Assembly: GCF_000417875.1 (NCBI RefSeq)
Contig: NW_006920874.1
Coordinates: 162,019 to 226,018 of the forward strand
Reading direction: 5' to 3'
Length of the DNA: 64,000 nucleotides
From: Pseudozyma flocculosa PF-1
Lineage: Eukaryota > Basidiomycota > Ustilaginomycetes > Ustilaginales > Ustilaginaceae
Below the pieces are notes generated by a model. It searched no databases. It was not told the origin of the DNA and was given only the letters and a program-made list of their open reading frames with translations. Every line of letters begins with the position of its first letter. Position 1 is the first letter of the stretch. Shown piece after piece: positions 43,188 to 55,500 of the stretch. The translations under genes and the position numbers were made by a program.

Positions 43188-46127
43188 TCAGAACGCCAGC
43201 TTCATCAGCCCGGGCGACAGCAAGATGGGGTAGAACACGCTGCAGAGGGGGTCGGGAAGCGCTCGGCGTCAGCACTCGGCGGCGACGCAATCACCGGTGA
43301 GGGTGGACCGGCTTTGACCGCGCGGGGGCCTTAGACTGCACTCACTGTCCAAAGATGGTCATGGCTCCCGGCCAGTACAGGTTGATGCCGTAGATGCACC
43401 ACTCCTGGGGCAGGACGCCGGTGCCGAGCACGAGCATGAGGGCGAGGAAGGCGCCCATGAGCAGGTAGCAGTGCCAGTAGCGTGCGAGGATCTCTGGGAT
43501 CTCTTCCCAAAAGTTGGATTCCTCCGACTCCTTGACCGTCGCACTCCACGTCCTGGGCGAGGCGGACCGGCGAGCGAGCGAGGGAGGGGTCAGCGGGCGG
43601 CCTGGCGTGGGCGAACGTAGCGGCGATGCCTGGGCCACATCGCGGGCACTCACATATTGTACTCGAACGGGTGTGCGACGACGGCGAGAAGGATGTGGTA
43701 CGACAGCCCGCTAAAGAAGACGACGAGGGGGAGGATGTACTTGACCTGGCGCACAAACTCGGTGCGGAGGTCGCTGCGCTGGGAGCGGACGTGGCAGAGG
43801 AGGCGCGCGGTGGTGCCGCCGACCTGGAAGACGACGAGGAGCGAGAGCCAGATCTGGAACGAGTCGACGAGCCAGCCGCGGACCTCGTCGCCGAGCAGGC
43901 CGATGACGAGGAACATGCCGATGGTGAAAGGGCAGCTGACGGCGAGCGCGTAGAAGCTGAGCATGTAGGAGGCGACGTTGACCTTTTGGCTCATGGCGCA
44001 GTCGCTGGTGAGAAACGTCCAAAAGAGGGTCGTGATGGGCCCGCGCTTGGGCCACAGGCGGAACGGGTTGAGGATCAGCTCGCTGCAGCCGAAGGCGTAC
44101 TTTTGCCACCGGTTGAGCTCGTCGCTGGGCGTGAGCGAGACGCCCTCGAGGTAGCCCAGGTTCGAGTAGGTCGCCCAGCGGATCACGTAGCCGCGCAGCT
44201 GCAGGCGGAGCGAGATGTCAAAGTCCTCGGACACGGTGTTTTCGGACCAGGTGATGAGCTGGCCCGTCTGCGGGTCGCGGTACGACACCTCGCGCAGCGC
44301 CGACGAGCGCAGGTAGGCATTGTGCCCGACAAAGGGGGCCGTGGCGCCGCTCGAGACGAACCACGAGATGGACCAGTTGATGACGTCGGTAAAGAAGCCC
44401 ATCATGTTCTGCCGGGTCCGAGCGGAAGCGAGGGCGGGTCAGCGGCGGATTGTCGGCGCGCCGGCGCATGCGGGGCCCCGCCCACTCACCTCGAAAAAGT
44501 GGTCGGCGATGAGCATCGTGCCGGAGCAGTGCTGGAGGATGGCCACTTCGGGCGACCGCTCGAGCTCGCTGGCGGCGTCGAGGAAGCAGTCCTCGGGCAC
44601 GCGCGTGTCCGAGTCGATGATCAAGAGGTACTCGCCGAGGCGGACGTCGCCGGCGGCCCAGGCGATGCCGTTGCGCGCGTCGAGGGCCGCCTGGAAGGCC
44701 GCGTCGTACGTCTCCGCCTCGCCCGACTGGAGCTGGTCCGAGACGTGGTAGCTAAAGTCGTTGAAGAAGTTGAGGTTCGAGGCCTTTTTGAAGCGGCCGG
44801 GCCGGAGGAAGCCGTTCTTCTTGTGGCCGGGCCGGGCCACCCAGCCGCACCCGTGGATCTCGTAAAAGTCGCGGCGGGCCTGCTGCTCGTCTTCGTCGAT
44901 GAGCTGCATGCCGTCGTCGCAGACGACCAGGTTGGCCTTGCCGCCCTGCAGCTCGTAGGTGCGGATGGCCCGCTTGAGGTTGAGGATCGTCGGCGCAATG
45001 ACCGAATCGAGGGCCTCCTTGTACACGGGCATCTGCACCGTCATCGACGGCAGCTCGACGTCGAGCGGGAGCGGCTCCGGCTTGACGCCCGAGTAGTACA
45101 GGCTGTTGGTCTTGAGGTTGCCGTAGGGCACGACAATCTGCGCGATCGTGCCAAAGATGTTGTCGGTAAAGAACTGGGTCAGCGCCATCGAGAAGGGCAC
45201 GGCGACGAGGGAGACGAGATAGAGGTAGTTGCCCGAGTTGATCGACACGATCAGCGCCTGGCGGACGAGGAGGCCGTTGAGGAGGAGGTTCAGGCCGAGG
45301 CTCATGCCCGTCAGGAACGGCGCCAGGTAGCGGACCGGCCGCTGGGAAGATTTCACCAGGCTCGCACTTTCGCCGCCATCGTCGTCTTCATTGTCCTCGT
45401 CGGCGGCGGCGGCGCTGCTGCTGTGCCCTTTGCTGCCGGCGCGCTTGGGCTTCTCGGACAGTGGCGAGCGCTGGTGGTGGCTGTACTTGGGAGCGTTGCC
45501 CGGCAATGGCTCGGCAAAGCCGTCCGGCAGGCCGCGCCGCTTGTAGGTGCCGAGGCGCACCGACTCAAAGTACTGGAGGACGTGCGACTGGAACTGGCTG
45601 GCCGAGTCGAGCAGCTGCGAGCCGTCCTCGGTCCAGACGATGAGGATGCCCTCGGCCTTGATAAAGGCGGCGCCTTGGGCCTTGCGGCACGACCAGAGCG
45701 ACTGGAGCGAGTCGACGACCTGGACGCGCTGCTGCTCGGTGAGGATCAGCTCGCTCTGGCCCGGCCGGATGGTGGCGAGGGCGTCCTGAACGACACCCGA
45801 CGAAATCGTGACGGCAGCCTCGCAGCGGAGGCGGCGGATCGACTGCATCGCGACGCCATCGCGGGCCGAGGGCGGGTAGGCCACGTACGACTCGCGCGAC
45901 ACGCGCAGCACGACGGCGTCGTGGCGGTAGCCGTGGCCGACGAGGTGCTGCCGCTCGGCCTTGGCAAAGATCGACTCTGCAATGTTGCGCTGGAGGGTCT
46001 CGAGGTCGAAGTTGGGACCTAGGGCGGGGGCGTGGCCGCCCGTGCTGCCGCAGAGCGAGACGTTGTCGGTCGATGCGCCTGCATGGCTGGCGAAGGGCTG
46101 TGGCCTGGCGTTAGCAGTCGAAGCCAT
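43188..46127 (-). CDS. GT2 family glycosyltransferase, catalytic motifs intact
   Basis: Exons 46127-44490, 44408-43654, 43552-43346 and 43239-43188 (introns 81, 101 and 106 bases) give 883 residues. A soluble N-terminal part of about 260 residues precedes two membrane segments (about 268-320). The cytosolic GT2 domain has MPVYKE (366-371), VCDDG (402-406), IDSDT (504-508, the metal-binding D-x-D), SEDFD (606-610) and RW (646-647). Several C-terminal membrane segments follow. It should polymerise a sugar from a UDP-sugar at the plasma membrane, as fungal polysaccharide synthases do; the sugar is not known. The last short exon is chosen because it ends in PGLMKLAF, resembling the NPSLVRFSF end of its paralogue. 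TATATA lies about 55 bases upstream. Divergent from the GH16 gene at 47193. Confidence 0.88.
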
Positions 46128-46181
46128 GCTGAAGGATGGCCAGAAGGAGCAGCGGCGGCACCGTCGTCGCGGTTGGCAAGG

Positions 46182-46187
46182 TATATA
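46182..46187 (-). promoter_or_regulatory. TATA box (TATATA) of the GT2 gene
   Basis: TATATA on the minus strand, about 55 bases before the ATG at 46127. Upstream in-frame codons exist but include no ATG, which supports the chosen start. Confidence 0.55.
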
Positions 46188-47192
46188 GGGCCGGTCAGTG
46201 GAGATGATCACTCGAAGCAGGGACACCTCGAGGCCTTATCCACGACGGTTCTCGATGGTGATTCCAGGAACCGACGTGCTTATGATACATGCGAAGCCGG
46301 CCATCTCCACGCCGTTGCGTGGCGCAAGAGGGCTGCACTGGCCGCTTGCGGCCACGACTTCGCCAGAGATGGACGAAAGCGGGGTCTGGACCCGGAATCG
46401 GAGCGGAAAGGGCACGGATGGGCCGGAGGCTGGAACAAGCTGTCAGCCTGACTGCTCTTGATCTACATCGCAGCGGAGTGGCGTCGGAGTTGGATGGACG
46501 AGGCGGCCGAGGCGGCAGTGGTGTTGGTGGTGGTGGTGCAGGTGGTGGTGGTGGCAGTCGCCGTGACGGAAGGAGAAGGCAGCCAGCGGAGCGGAAGGGT
46601 GTGGGTCCTTCCTGCCAGCGCCACGCGGTCAGTCGCCGCATGCGCCGAGTTGAATCGGCGTCTAGCTGAGGGCCTGGACCCCCCTGCGAGTGGCTTGGTC
46701 GCCATTTGAATTTGGGCCGTCGCGCTTTTAAAAATAATCAAAGCCCGCATCCCGAGGGCCATTTCAATTTTTGTATTCCACTCGGCGACTGCCAGCGAAC
46801 CGCCTCCCACCACTCAGCTCTTCGACACCCACCACCACCAGCCGCCACCAGCCGCCATGCCCGGGCCCGTACTGGACGCCCGCTTCCTTGGGACCATTCC
46901 GTCCGGACAAAGTACGTCCGCCGGTCAGCCGAGTCCACCGCTCGCACCGTCCCCATGACGCATCCACAGAAATGGTGGCCCACCTCACCACCGAACTCTC
47001 GCTACGACCCTATTAGCCTGGCTCGACGACGGGCAGACCCGAGGCCATTCCACTCCCGCACTCACTTCTGCCTGCCGCCGTGACCACTCGCAGTGACCAC
47101 TCGCAGGGCTACCATCACGCGGCGCGCGCCTACTACCTCGAAGCAGCAGTGACCCCCTCCCATCGACCAGGCTTGCCCTTCCGCTTGACTCC
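46188..47192. other. Divergent promoter between the GT2 and GH16 genes
   Basis: About 1 kb without a gene. It includes a GGT/GTG-rich run (46515-46560) and a short AT-rich patch (TTAAAAATAATCAAAG, near 46727) that may be a promoter element for either gene. Confidence 0.5.
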
Positions 47193-48606
47193 ATGTCGCA
47201 GACGCTCGTCAATGTCAAGGCGGCCGGGGACGACGCCCGTCCCGTTCTGTGGACCAACACCAAGCGCGGAAAGCGGATACACAGACGCAACTCGCAGATC
47301 TTCTACTTTGGCGTCTGCCTCGGCCTCGCCGCCGTCGTCGGCATCGTCCTCGACGGCGTCCTCCGCATCGAACGCAGCGACAAGCTCTGCCTGGTCTTGG
47401 ACGACGACTTCTCTCGCGGCCTCGACCCGTCCGTCTGGACGAGAGAGGTGCAGACGAGCGGCTACGGTACCGGCCAGTTTGACTGGACCACGGACTCGGA
47501 CAACAACGCCTTCGTGAGTCGACGCTGCTCTGAGTCGATCTGCGTGGCGTCCCGCACAGCAGGCTGAAGGGAAAGACTGCCGGCTTCGTCCGCGCAACAG
47601 GTCCGGGACGACAAGCTCTACATCGTTCCCACCCTCACCAACGAAAGCATTGGCGCGGCCAGCTTCGAGAGAGAAGGCCACACCATCGACCTCGGCCAGC
47701 TCGGCACCTGCACGAGCCCGTCGACGGCCAACTGCATCGCGGCCAACAACGCGACCGTCGGGCAGATCATCAACCCGGTGCAGAGCGCGCGGCTGACCAC
47801 CAGGGCCTCGCACTCGATCACGTTCGGCAAGGTGTCGGTGCGTGCCAAGCTGCCGACCGGCGACTGGCTGTGGCCCGCCATCTGGATGATGCCGCGCGAG
47901 GAGACGTACGGCGGCTGGCCCGCCAGCGGCGAGATCGACATCATGGAGTCGGCCGGCAACCGTCCTCGCCACCGCATGGACTCGCGCAGCAGGGCCACCG
48001 TCCTCTCGACGTTTCAGTTCGGGCCCGCCTGGTACGCCAACGCCGGCGAGCGCCACACGGCCTCGAGATCGCGGTGGAGGGGCTACTTTGACAGCGGCTT
48101 CCACGACTACGTGCTCGAGTGGAACGAGCACCGGATGCGCGTCTACATCGACAACCCCAACAACCTCGTCAAGGAGTTCCGCTTTCCAAAGAAGCAGTCG
48201 ATGTGGCATTACGGGCGGTTCAACGAATACGACCATCCAGACGGCCCGCTGCGAAATCCGTGGATCCGCAGCACGCGGCCCAACGTCGCGCCTTTTGACC
48301 AGCGTGAGTGCTTCAGGGTCGAGCCAGACGGTCTCAACCCGGTCGCACCTTTAGACGGCAAGCATCTGACTCTAGCCCTTGCCCACCGCTTGCACGCCGA
48401 CGCCAGCCTTCTACCTGATCCTCGACGTGGCGGTCGGCGGTCAGTTTTTCAACGGCGACCGCAGCGACTTGCCCTGGAACCCGAGCTCGCCGCAGCCGGC
48501 TGCCCTCTTCTGGCGCAACGTCGACCTGTGGTACCCGACCTGGCCCGCCTCGCACACCGACAGGGGGATGGCGATCGACCGGGTGCGGATGTGGCAGAAG
48601 TGTTAG
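47193..48606 (+). CDS. Membrane-anchored GH16 glycosidase/transglycosidase, catalytic motif intact
   Basis: Exons 47193-47513, 47601-48303 and 48407-48606 (introns GTGAGT...CAG, 87 and 103 bases) give 407 residues. A short cytosolic tail is followed by one membrane segment (about 35-57), so the protein is type II with the enzyme outside. The GH16 motif EIDIME supplies Glu218, Asp220 and Glu223. Flanking conserved segments are WLWPAIWM, YGGWPASG and FDQPFYLILDVAVGG; the second splice restores the last one exactly. It should cut or remodel a beta-1,3-glucan-like wall or capsule polymer. It is paired head-to-head with a GT2 synthase, so it may process that enzyme's product (inference). Confidence 0.9.
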
Positions 48607-48740
48607 CGACTAGGCCGTGCAATGAGGAGCTTCAGAGTCGAAGCACGGGCGTTCGTCACACACTGCCGTCCGAGCGTGGAAGCGGGGATGCAATGTTCTA
48701 GGAGCATGGTGAAGAGATGTATTCCGACACTGGTCCGGGC

Positions 48741-50069
48741 CTAGCAGCGCTGCCACATCCTGACGCTCTCGACGGCCATGCCGCGCTTGCTGGCATCCTG
48801 GGGCCAGGTGGGCAGCCACTGGTCCTTTGCGCTCCAAAAGTCGGCGAGCGGCTTGATGCCCTGGTCCTGCCAGGGCTTTGCGCGGTCCTCGTCTGCAAAG
48901 TAGCCGCTGGTACCTCCTACGGCGACGTCGAGGACGAGGTGGAAGGGCTGGTCGAAGGGCGCGCCCCTCTTGCCGTGCCAAGGGTCGCTGATTCGCTCGC
49001 CGTAGAGGAGGCGGGGAAGACGGCTCCACGCAAAGAGGGAGCGACCGAGGTCGACGTGGAGCACACGCCGGGAAGGACGGTCGATCCAGGTGGTGAGCGA
49101 GGTGGGCGTCCAGTCGAGACCGTAGGTGTGGAAGCCGGCATCAAAGTAGCGTCTGGGGACGACGGATTGGGCCGTCGTCTTTGCGCACTGGTCGGTGACG
49201 ATGCTGAAGCCCCAGTGGAGCGTCGACGAGATGGCGTTGACGAAGCGGTCGGAGCGGGCGAGGACGGCGTTGCCCTTGCTGGATGCGATGTCGATCTCGC
49301 CGGATCGTGGCCAGTCGCCGTAGGCGTTGGTCGCGGGCAGCATGCGGATCGAGGGCCAGATCCAGTCGCCCGTCGGCATCCGGGCGCGCACCTCTACTCG
49401 GCCGTAGCCGATTGCCATCTTTGTGCGGATCCGGGAAGAGGCGATGTATTCGGCCCCGTTGGAGCCGGACGCTGCTGCTGCCTCGACCGTGGGGACGAGG
49501 AAGAGGGTCTCGTCGTCGACGAAGGTGTTGCTCGACGACGGGGTCTTGAAGTCGAACGTCAAGTTGCCGTATCCCATGATGCTCTCGAGAAACTCCCAGC
49601 GACCGGCATCCAGGGACGCCGTGCCGCCTGGCTGCGTGGGTGCAAAGTCGTCTTCGAAGGCGAGGCAGAGGCGCTGCGAGGGGTTGCGTGTCCAGGCCCG
49701 CGAGACGACGATGCCGGACAGGACGACCCCGAGCAGGACCAGGGCGACGAGGACGAGGTCCGGCTTGCGCTGCAGGATGCCCGCCCGGCCCTTCTTCGAA
49801 CCTCGCCAGGACCTCGGGCGAGGTGTCGCCTCGCTCGAGGCGAAGGTGGGCGAAGTCTTTTCCGTCGTGGTCGTAGTAGGCGTCGTCGTTGATGCCTGTT
49901 GCGATGGACCCTTCTCGCCAGGGTCGATGCTGAGCTCTTGTGGATTCCGCTGGCGCCGCAGCGCACCCGTCAGCGTCGTCAACTTGCCCGTCAGGCCATC
50001 TTTTGTCGAGTGGGTGGACGACGTGGTGAGCGAAGGTCGCAGCGCGAGCGTTGGCACGGTGTCGGTCAT
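48741..50069 (-). CDS. GH16-like membrane protein with a defective catalytic motif
   Basis: A single exon encodes 442 residues. The start is the ATG at 50069, with a TTATATGG box about 60 bases upstream. A Ser/Thr-rich N-terminus precedes one membrane segment (about 104-123), then a GH16 fold closely related to the neighbouring enzyme: GDWIWPSIRM, YGDWPRSGEIDIASS and FDQPFHLVLDVAVGG. Glu258 and Asp260 remain, but the position of the second catalytic Glu is Ser263, and the conserved Trp of WPAIWM is Arg242. Hydrolysis by the normal mechanism is unlikely, so it may bind glucan without cutting it. It converges tail-to-tail with the intact GH16 gene and lacks that gene's two introns. Confidence 0.85.
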   Translation of the reverse strand: MTDTVPTLALRPSLTTSSTHSTKDGLTGKLTTLTGALRRQRNPQELSIDPGEKGPSQQASTTTPTTTTTEKTSPTFASSEATPRPRSWRGSKKGRAGILQRKPDLVLVALVLLGVVLSGIVVSRAWTRNPSQRLCLAFEDDFAPTQPGGTASLDAGRWEFLESIMGYGNLTFDFKTPSSSNTFVDDETLFLVPTVEAAAASGSNGAEYIASSRIRTKMAIGYGRVEVRARMPTGDWIWPSIRMLPATNAYGDWPRSGEIDIASSKGNAVLARSDRFVNAISSTLHWGFSIVTDQCAKTTAQSVVPRRYFDAGFHTYGLDWTPTSLTTWIDRPSRRVLHVDLGRSLFAWSRLPRLLYGERISDPWHGKRGAPFDQPFHLVLDVAVGGTSGYFADEDRAKPWQDQGIKPLADFWSAKDQWLPTWPQDASKRGMAVESVRMWQRC

Positions 50070-50127
50070 CGTGAGACGTGCATCCAGAGCGAGCGCGAGA
50101 TGGTGTCGAGGGAGCCGACTGGAGGGA

Positions 50128-50135
50128 CCATATAA
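50128..50135 (-). promoter_or_regulatory. TATA-like box of the second GH16 gene
   Basis: TTATATGG on the minus strand about 60 bases before the ATG at 50069, a position comparable to the TATATA box of the GT2 gene at 46.2 kb. Confidence 0.45.
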
Positions 50136-52552
50136 CGTCGGCCATGGCTGCGGACGTGACGCCGGCCCTCGATGGCAGCCTTTGTCCGTCCGCAACGGTC
50201 TATCCTCGAGCGGGCGCGAGTCAGGCGGCTGCTGGTCGAGGATGGATGGGGTCGGAGGGTCGAGAGCCGACGTACGAGCCTAGGTTCAACCGCTTTCAAG
50301 TGATTTTGCAGGGAAGTGCAGGCCAAGCCGAAAGTCGAATTGAAAACGCCGCGGAGAGTGGATGGCCGATTGAACTTTTCGAGCGGGCTTGCTTTGAAAT
50401 GGTGCATGGACCTGCATGGACCTGCATGCGGCACGCTCGCGCTGGGTAAATCGCAAAAGGATCGATCGACTCGGCTGTCCCGGCCCGGCCAGGCAGGGTG
50501 ATTTGGCCCATCCCTCGATCCGGTCACTTCCGTTGGGCCTCAGCTCGTGCCACACCCACCCCTCCGTGTCCCCCTTTTGGCCCCAAGGCTTGCTCACCCG
50601 CTCCCTCGCTTCCTCTTGTCCCCCTTCTGGACAAGTTCGACTGCGTGTGCACCTGTCTGTCCTCGTTCCAGTACTGCTCCCGAGGCCACTAGGGAGGCGC
50701 CGGATGCAGAACCAGCGCTGTTGGATGCCTTGGCAGGGCTCCAGGATGGCAAGAGGCAGGCTGGGTGTCGGTGGACCCCTTCGTCCCGGTTGTTCGGATT
50801 TGCCCTTGCCCTTCTCCTCGTCCTCCATTGGCTGCTTTGGTCCCTCCGGCCATCGATCGACTGCCCAGCCCGCGGCGAGTGATGACTTCCAGGCTTTCAG
50901 TGCCGCCTCCTCTCCTTGGCTGACCAGCGTTGTCGCTGCCGAGGTTGAGCTTCACCTTGCGGCTATCTCCCCGTGCTCGCTGCTGCCATCGAGGCGGGCT
51001 GCCTGCGCCCCTATGTCTCGACTGCCAACGAGGGGCACTGCGATGCCAGCGAAAGAGCCAACGGAAAAGGGGCCATGCCTCGGACCACGCCGCGCGCATT
51101 GCCGGAACCGGCGCCTCGACTCGGCATCTGGACCTAGACGAGTCGAGGGAGGATCTGCGTTGCAGCTGCAGCGCGTGGCTCGTTGATGGCTCGATACGAT
51201 GCACGCTGCTGCACCCGCCGCTGCATGCGTGGCTGCAGCGTCTGGCTCGACGACGCGGCCACCTCGTCTAGAGGCCTCGAGACCCGTCGATGGACAGGCG
51301 CGAGAGGTAGGCCGGTCAGGGGCGAGGGGCCACGCCAGGCAGGGCCAGGCACCGGTGCCGGAGCCGGTGCCGGTGCCGGTGCCGGTGGGGCGGCCTTCCA
51401 GGGGCGAGCGTGGCGGAGCGTGGAATTTTCGTTTTTTGTTGGATTTTCCATCTGAGTTGGCCTCTGCTCCCGGCCGGCTGGCTGGGCCAGGCCCCGCTCG
51501 GCGATTCGGCCTCCGTCTTTCGGCGTCCGCTCGGCCTGCGCCTTTCCTCTGGAACACCAACACCACCACCGCCAACCCCACCCGCCGCCACCGCCACCAC
51601 TCGTCTCGTACCAGTCGCATGGGGCACCGCGCAGTGACGATCATGCACGCGGATTTGCAGTCCCGACACCCACGTTGCGAGGCCGACGCCTGCCGCCAAC
51701 CTCTAGAGATGCCGGATGAAGCCTTGGCCATGGGCTGATCGCCGCGCTCAGCTGCTGGCGACCCTGCCGCTCCTCGGCAACCCCTTCAGATTAGACCCTG
51801 AACTCGCTCAGGGACGTCCCGACCGGAGAACCAGCCGGACGCAGCGCAGCTTCTCGCCCTTTGCCACTCCCCTCCGCATCGGCCGCATCGGTTCTTGGGC
51901 GCGTCCATCAGATCCTCTCTCGCTCCAGGCCCCGCATCCAGCACCATTGTCCTCCCCATGTGCCGACTCGCAGCCTCGCCCCATCCGGCACCTCGCCGCA
52001 AGGTCAGCAAAGTCGAGGACGCCGCGTCGCACTCCGCTTTCGGTCACGCCTGGACACCTCCCGACTCTACCGAGACCGTCTGCGGACCGGAACCCGTAGC
52101 TCCGAGGTGCTCGGCCTCCACCCGCCGCTTCCACCGCGAGGTTTGACTCTGCGATCCGGCGACTCGGGTCGCTACCTCTGGTCGCCATCCGTACTGCCGC
52201 GCGCGAAGCAGGCAGATGCTCACTTGAGCGGGTCCTGGACCTCACTCGCTACTCGACGTCACCGCAACGACCGTGTGAGCCTCTTCTTCCGCATGTTCCC
52301 CTCCTTTTTCTTCGTCATCTTGCAAGCGTTCTCACCATCTCCTATATACCACGACGTCCCCTCAGTCACCAACTTCGTACGTCTAAGCCATCCGTCGACC
52401 CTCCATCGCTCGAGCACGCACGAGCATCCTCAACCTCTCCTCGACCCACCCTCGGTCCGATCACCACCAATCTCTCCGATACCGCTGCCCTCTCCGCGCC
52501 ATTCAGTGAGGAGCCGCACCTTCATTCGGTCGCTTGCATCTCGTGCGGGCTC
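50136..52552. other. Divergent promoter between the second GH16 and GT2 genes
   Basis: About 2.4 kb without a supported gene. It has a GGTGCC microsatellite (about 51353-51391), long pyrimidine-rich tracts and a CTATATACC box (52342-52350) about 205 bases before the GT2 start at 52553. Confidence 0.5.
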
Positions 52553-55500
52553 ATGCCGGATCCCGATGCTGGCGCTGGCCCCTCCCGGCAGCCTTTGGCG
52601 CCGTTCCCTGCCGCAAGGCCGCTCGGAATGAGGCGCTCTGGGACCGAGCCATCTCGTCCGAAGCGTAACAAACCAGCACTGTCCCTTGTTGAATGGTCAA
52701 CGAACGCCAAGGTCCACCAGCCAGAGTCCATCGACCCATTCGACATGCCCTCGACTGGCCCTCAGGCTATCCAAGAGCCCAGTCCGAGTGCTACGACGCG
52801 CGCACCTCCATCCGGGATCGTCGCGAAGCGGCCCAAGATCAAATCGTCGCTGAGCTTATCCCACCTGGCCATCGTCGTCCCGCCTGCGGGTGCGTTAGGC
52901 GGTCTGGCGGAGCCCAAGACGACCTTCACCTTTCCAAAGACACCGACACAGGCCATCACGCCGGCAGATGGTATCTCGGTCGTCGGTCCTAATGGGCGGC
53001 GGCGCTCGTTTGTCTTCGTGCAGCCCGAGACCACGACCATCGCCGAGCTTTCGCAGTCCAGACAGCCTGTGCAGATGCCGTCGCAGCCTCAGCACAAGCC
53101 ACAGCGCCGCATCCCAGCCCTGCGGCGCATTTCCGAGATGGAGTCACGCAACAGCTCCAACGGTGCCGGCGACAAGGGCAAGCAGGTCGAGAGCGTTCAC
53201 AGTCGCCAAGGCTCGCACAACGGCTCCGTCCGCAGCTTCACGCCGATCGGCTCTTTCGATGCACCCGTCGTTGCCGAAGGCAGCGACACCGTGCAGCCGG
53301 GCAACATTGTCTACGCCTCGTTTGTCATGGTGCGTCCGCAGAGTGCGACGCCCTGCCTACCTCTTCTTTCGCCCGTCCTTGGATGCTGACGTCTGATCCT
53401 CTGGACCTCGCCTCGTTCCCATCGCCCCCTCACAGGCCCGCCACATCTACACCATCGCCCAGACCGAGCGCTGGTTCCGTCAGGCCGCGTATCCCAACGC
53501 CGTCGCGGTCCGTGTCAACGTCGGCAACTTTGTGATCTACCCGCAGGACAATTTTGTCCTTGGCTCCTTTGCCGACGCCGTGCTCGGCCTCAACTGCGAC
53601 GCCGCCATCATTGTCAGCACGCCGCTCGTCACGGCCGCCCTCTCGACGCTCGAAGCCGACAGCTCCGAGATCCGCTTGGCACCCGGACGTCGGATCCAGG
53701 TGGTGGACGGCATCGACGATCTCCGATCCGCACGGCGCGCTCAGATGGCGGCATTCCTCGCTCCGGAAGAGGTCCTCGTGCTCTGGACCGAGTCGTGCGG
53801 GGACCTCATCGACCAGGTGCGCGCCTTCGAAGCGCTGCTGGCCCAATACGTGTGGCAGGTCAGCACCACCGACCCTGCCGTCAGCGCCCCCGCCAACGCT
53901 GCCGCCGCCGCCGCTGCCGCCCCCCCCACCACCGTGAAACCCAGACCGCCGCCCCTGAGGGACGGCGCGGCTCTTGGTCAGGCCCCGTCTGGACACGTCG
54001 GTCATGGGCGGACGCACAGCGGCGCCAGCTCGATCCGCAGCGGACATTCGTCGCGCCCTTATGTCGAGCCCTCAAAGGGCATGTCGTCCGCCGCGGTCAG
54101 CGACATGCTCAAGGAACACGGCAACCTGACCGACACCGACGTCGAGCACCTCGAAAGCTATACCGCGGCAGCGGAGCGCGTCCAATGGCTCGCCGGCGGC
54201 GTGCGCGGCCTGGCAACGTGCGTCTCTCTGCTGCTGGTTGCCGTCTGGCTGGTCGAGCTGGTGTCGGCGGTGCGCCAAGACGCCAGGCCCGTCTATCTGG
54301 TCGCACTGCTCGCCGTGCCGGCCCTCTTCCTGGCCGTGCTGCCATTGGCGGACACGGTGGCGAGCGCCACGGCCATGGCCTTCGGACCCATCCTGCCGAT
54401 GCGTACCAACTCGCGTTACTATTCGGGAAGGGCGGCGCAGCCACCGGCCGGCAACATCTCGCTACCGCACATCACGATCCAGGTGCCCGTCGGCTGCGAG
54501 TCGATGCACCGGGTCATCCGCCCGACGCTGGATTCGCTCCGGGCCGCGGTCACCGAGTACGAGCTGCGCGGCGGCACTGCGTCGATCCTCATCGCCGAAG
54601 ACGGCCTCGCCCTCGTCGACGAGGAGGAGCGCGCACATCGACTCAACGTCTACCGCCGCCACGACCTTGCCTGGATCGCAAGGCCATCGTCGTGCGGTCC
54701 GTCCAATGGCCGCAACGGCACGCGGAAGGCTGCGTCGCTGAACTTTGCGATGCGCATCGGAACGGCGTACGAGCAAGGGTTGGCATCCGATCCCAACCAG
54801 GATGCGGACGACGTGCTGCAGCGAGTGCTCGCACAGGTCCACCCAGAGGCCCAGGGCGAGGGCAATGTGCGGCTCGGCGACCTCATTCTTGTCGTCGACT
54901 CCAACTCGCGCATCCCGCCAGGCTCTCTGCTTCCGAGTGCGTGGGAGATGCTGGCCTCGCCCGACGTCGCCATCCTGCAGCACTGCCCGGCTCCGCTGCT
55001 GAGCGGCGCTCCGGGATTCTTCGAGCGGTCCGTGGCCTACCTCGAGCGGTGTAACAAGTTCATCACCTCGTGGCAATCGGCCGTCGGCGAAGTGGCGCCC
55101 TTCCTCGGTCACTCTGCCTTCATCCGCCGTTCGGCGCTCGATGAGCTGGTCGACGCGGACAGCGGCTCGGGAGGCCAGCCCTGGTCTCAAGATGCAACTG
55201 CCGAGGATCTCAATCTGGCGCTGCGGCTGCTGCTCCGCGGCTGGATCACGCGCTGGGCCACGCACGCCGATGACGGCTTCCTCAGGGGCGTGTCGCTCTC
55301 GTACCACGACGAGGTCGACCGATGGAAGCAGCGCTACGTCGGCATGGTCCAGCTCTTTGTCCATCCGCTCTACCGCTGGCCACTGCGAGGTCCAGTGCCG
55401 AGTCTGACACTCAAAGTGATGGCGTCATCCCGGATCCCGCTCCACTACAAGCTGCACCTCTTGTCCGAGTGCGCCGGCCTAGGGTTGCTAGCCCTGTCGC

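Noticed and set aside
43626..46022. 798-codon plus-strand open frame opposite the GT2 gene
   Set aside because: Antisense shadow of the GT2 exons; it runs through two well-supported introns and has no recognisable domain.
48917..49892. Long plus-strand frame over the second GH16 gene
   Set aside because: Antisense of a conserved GH16 coding exon with no independent support.
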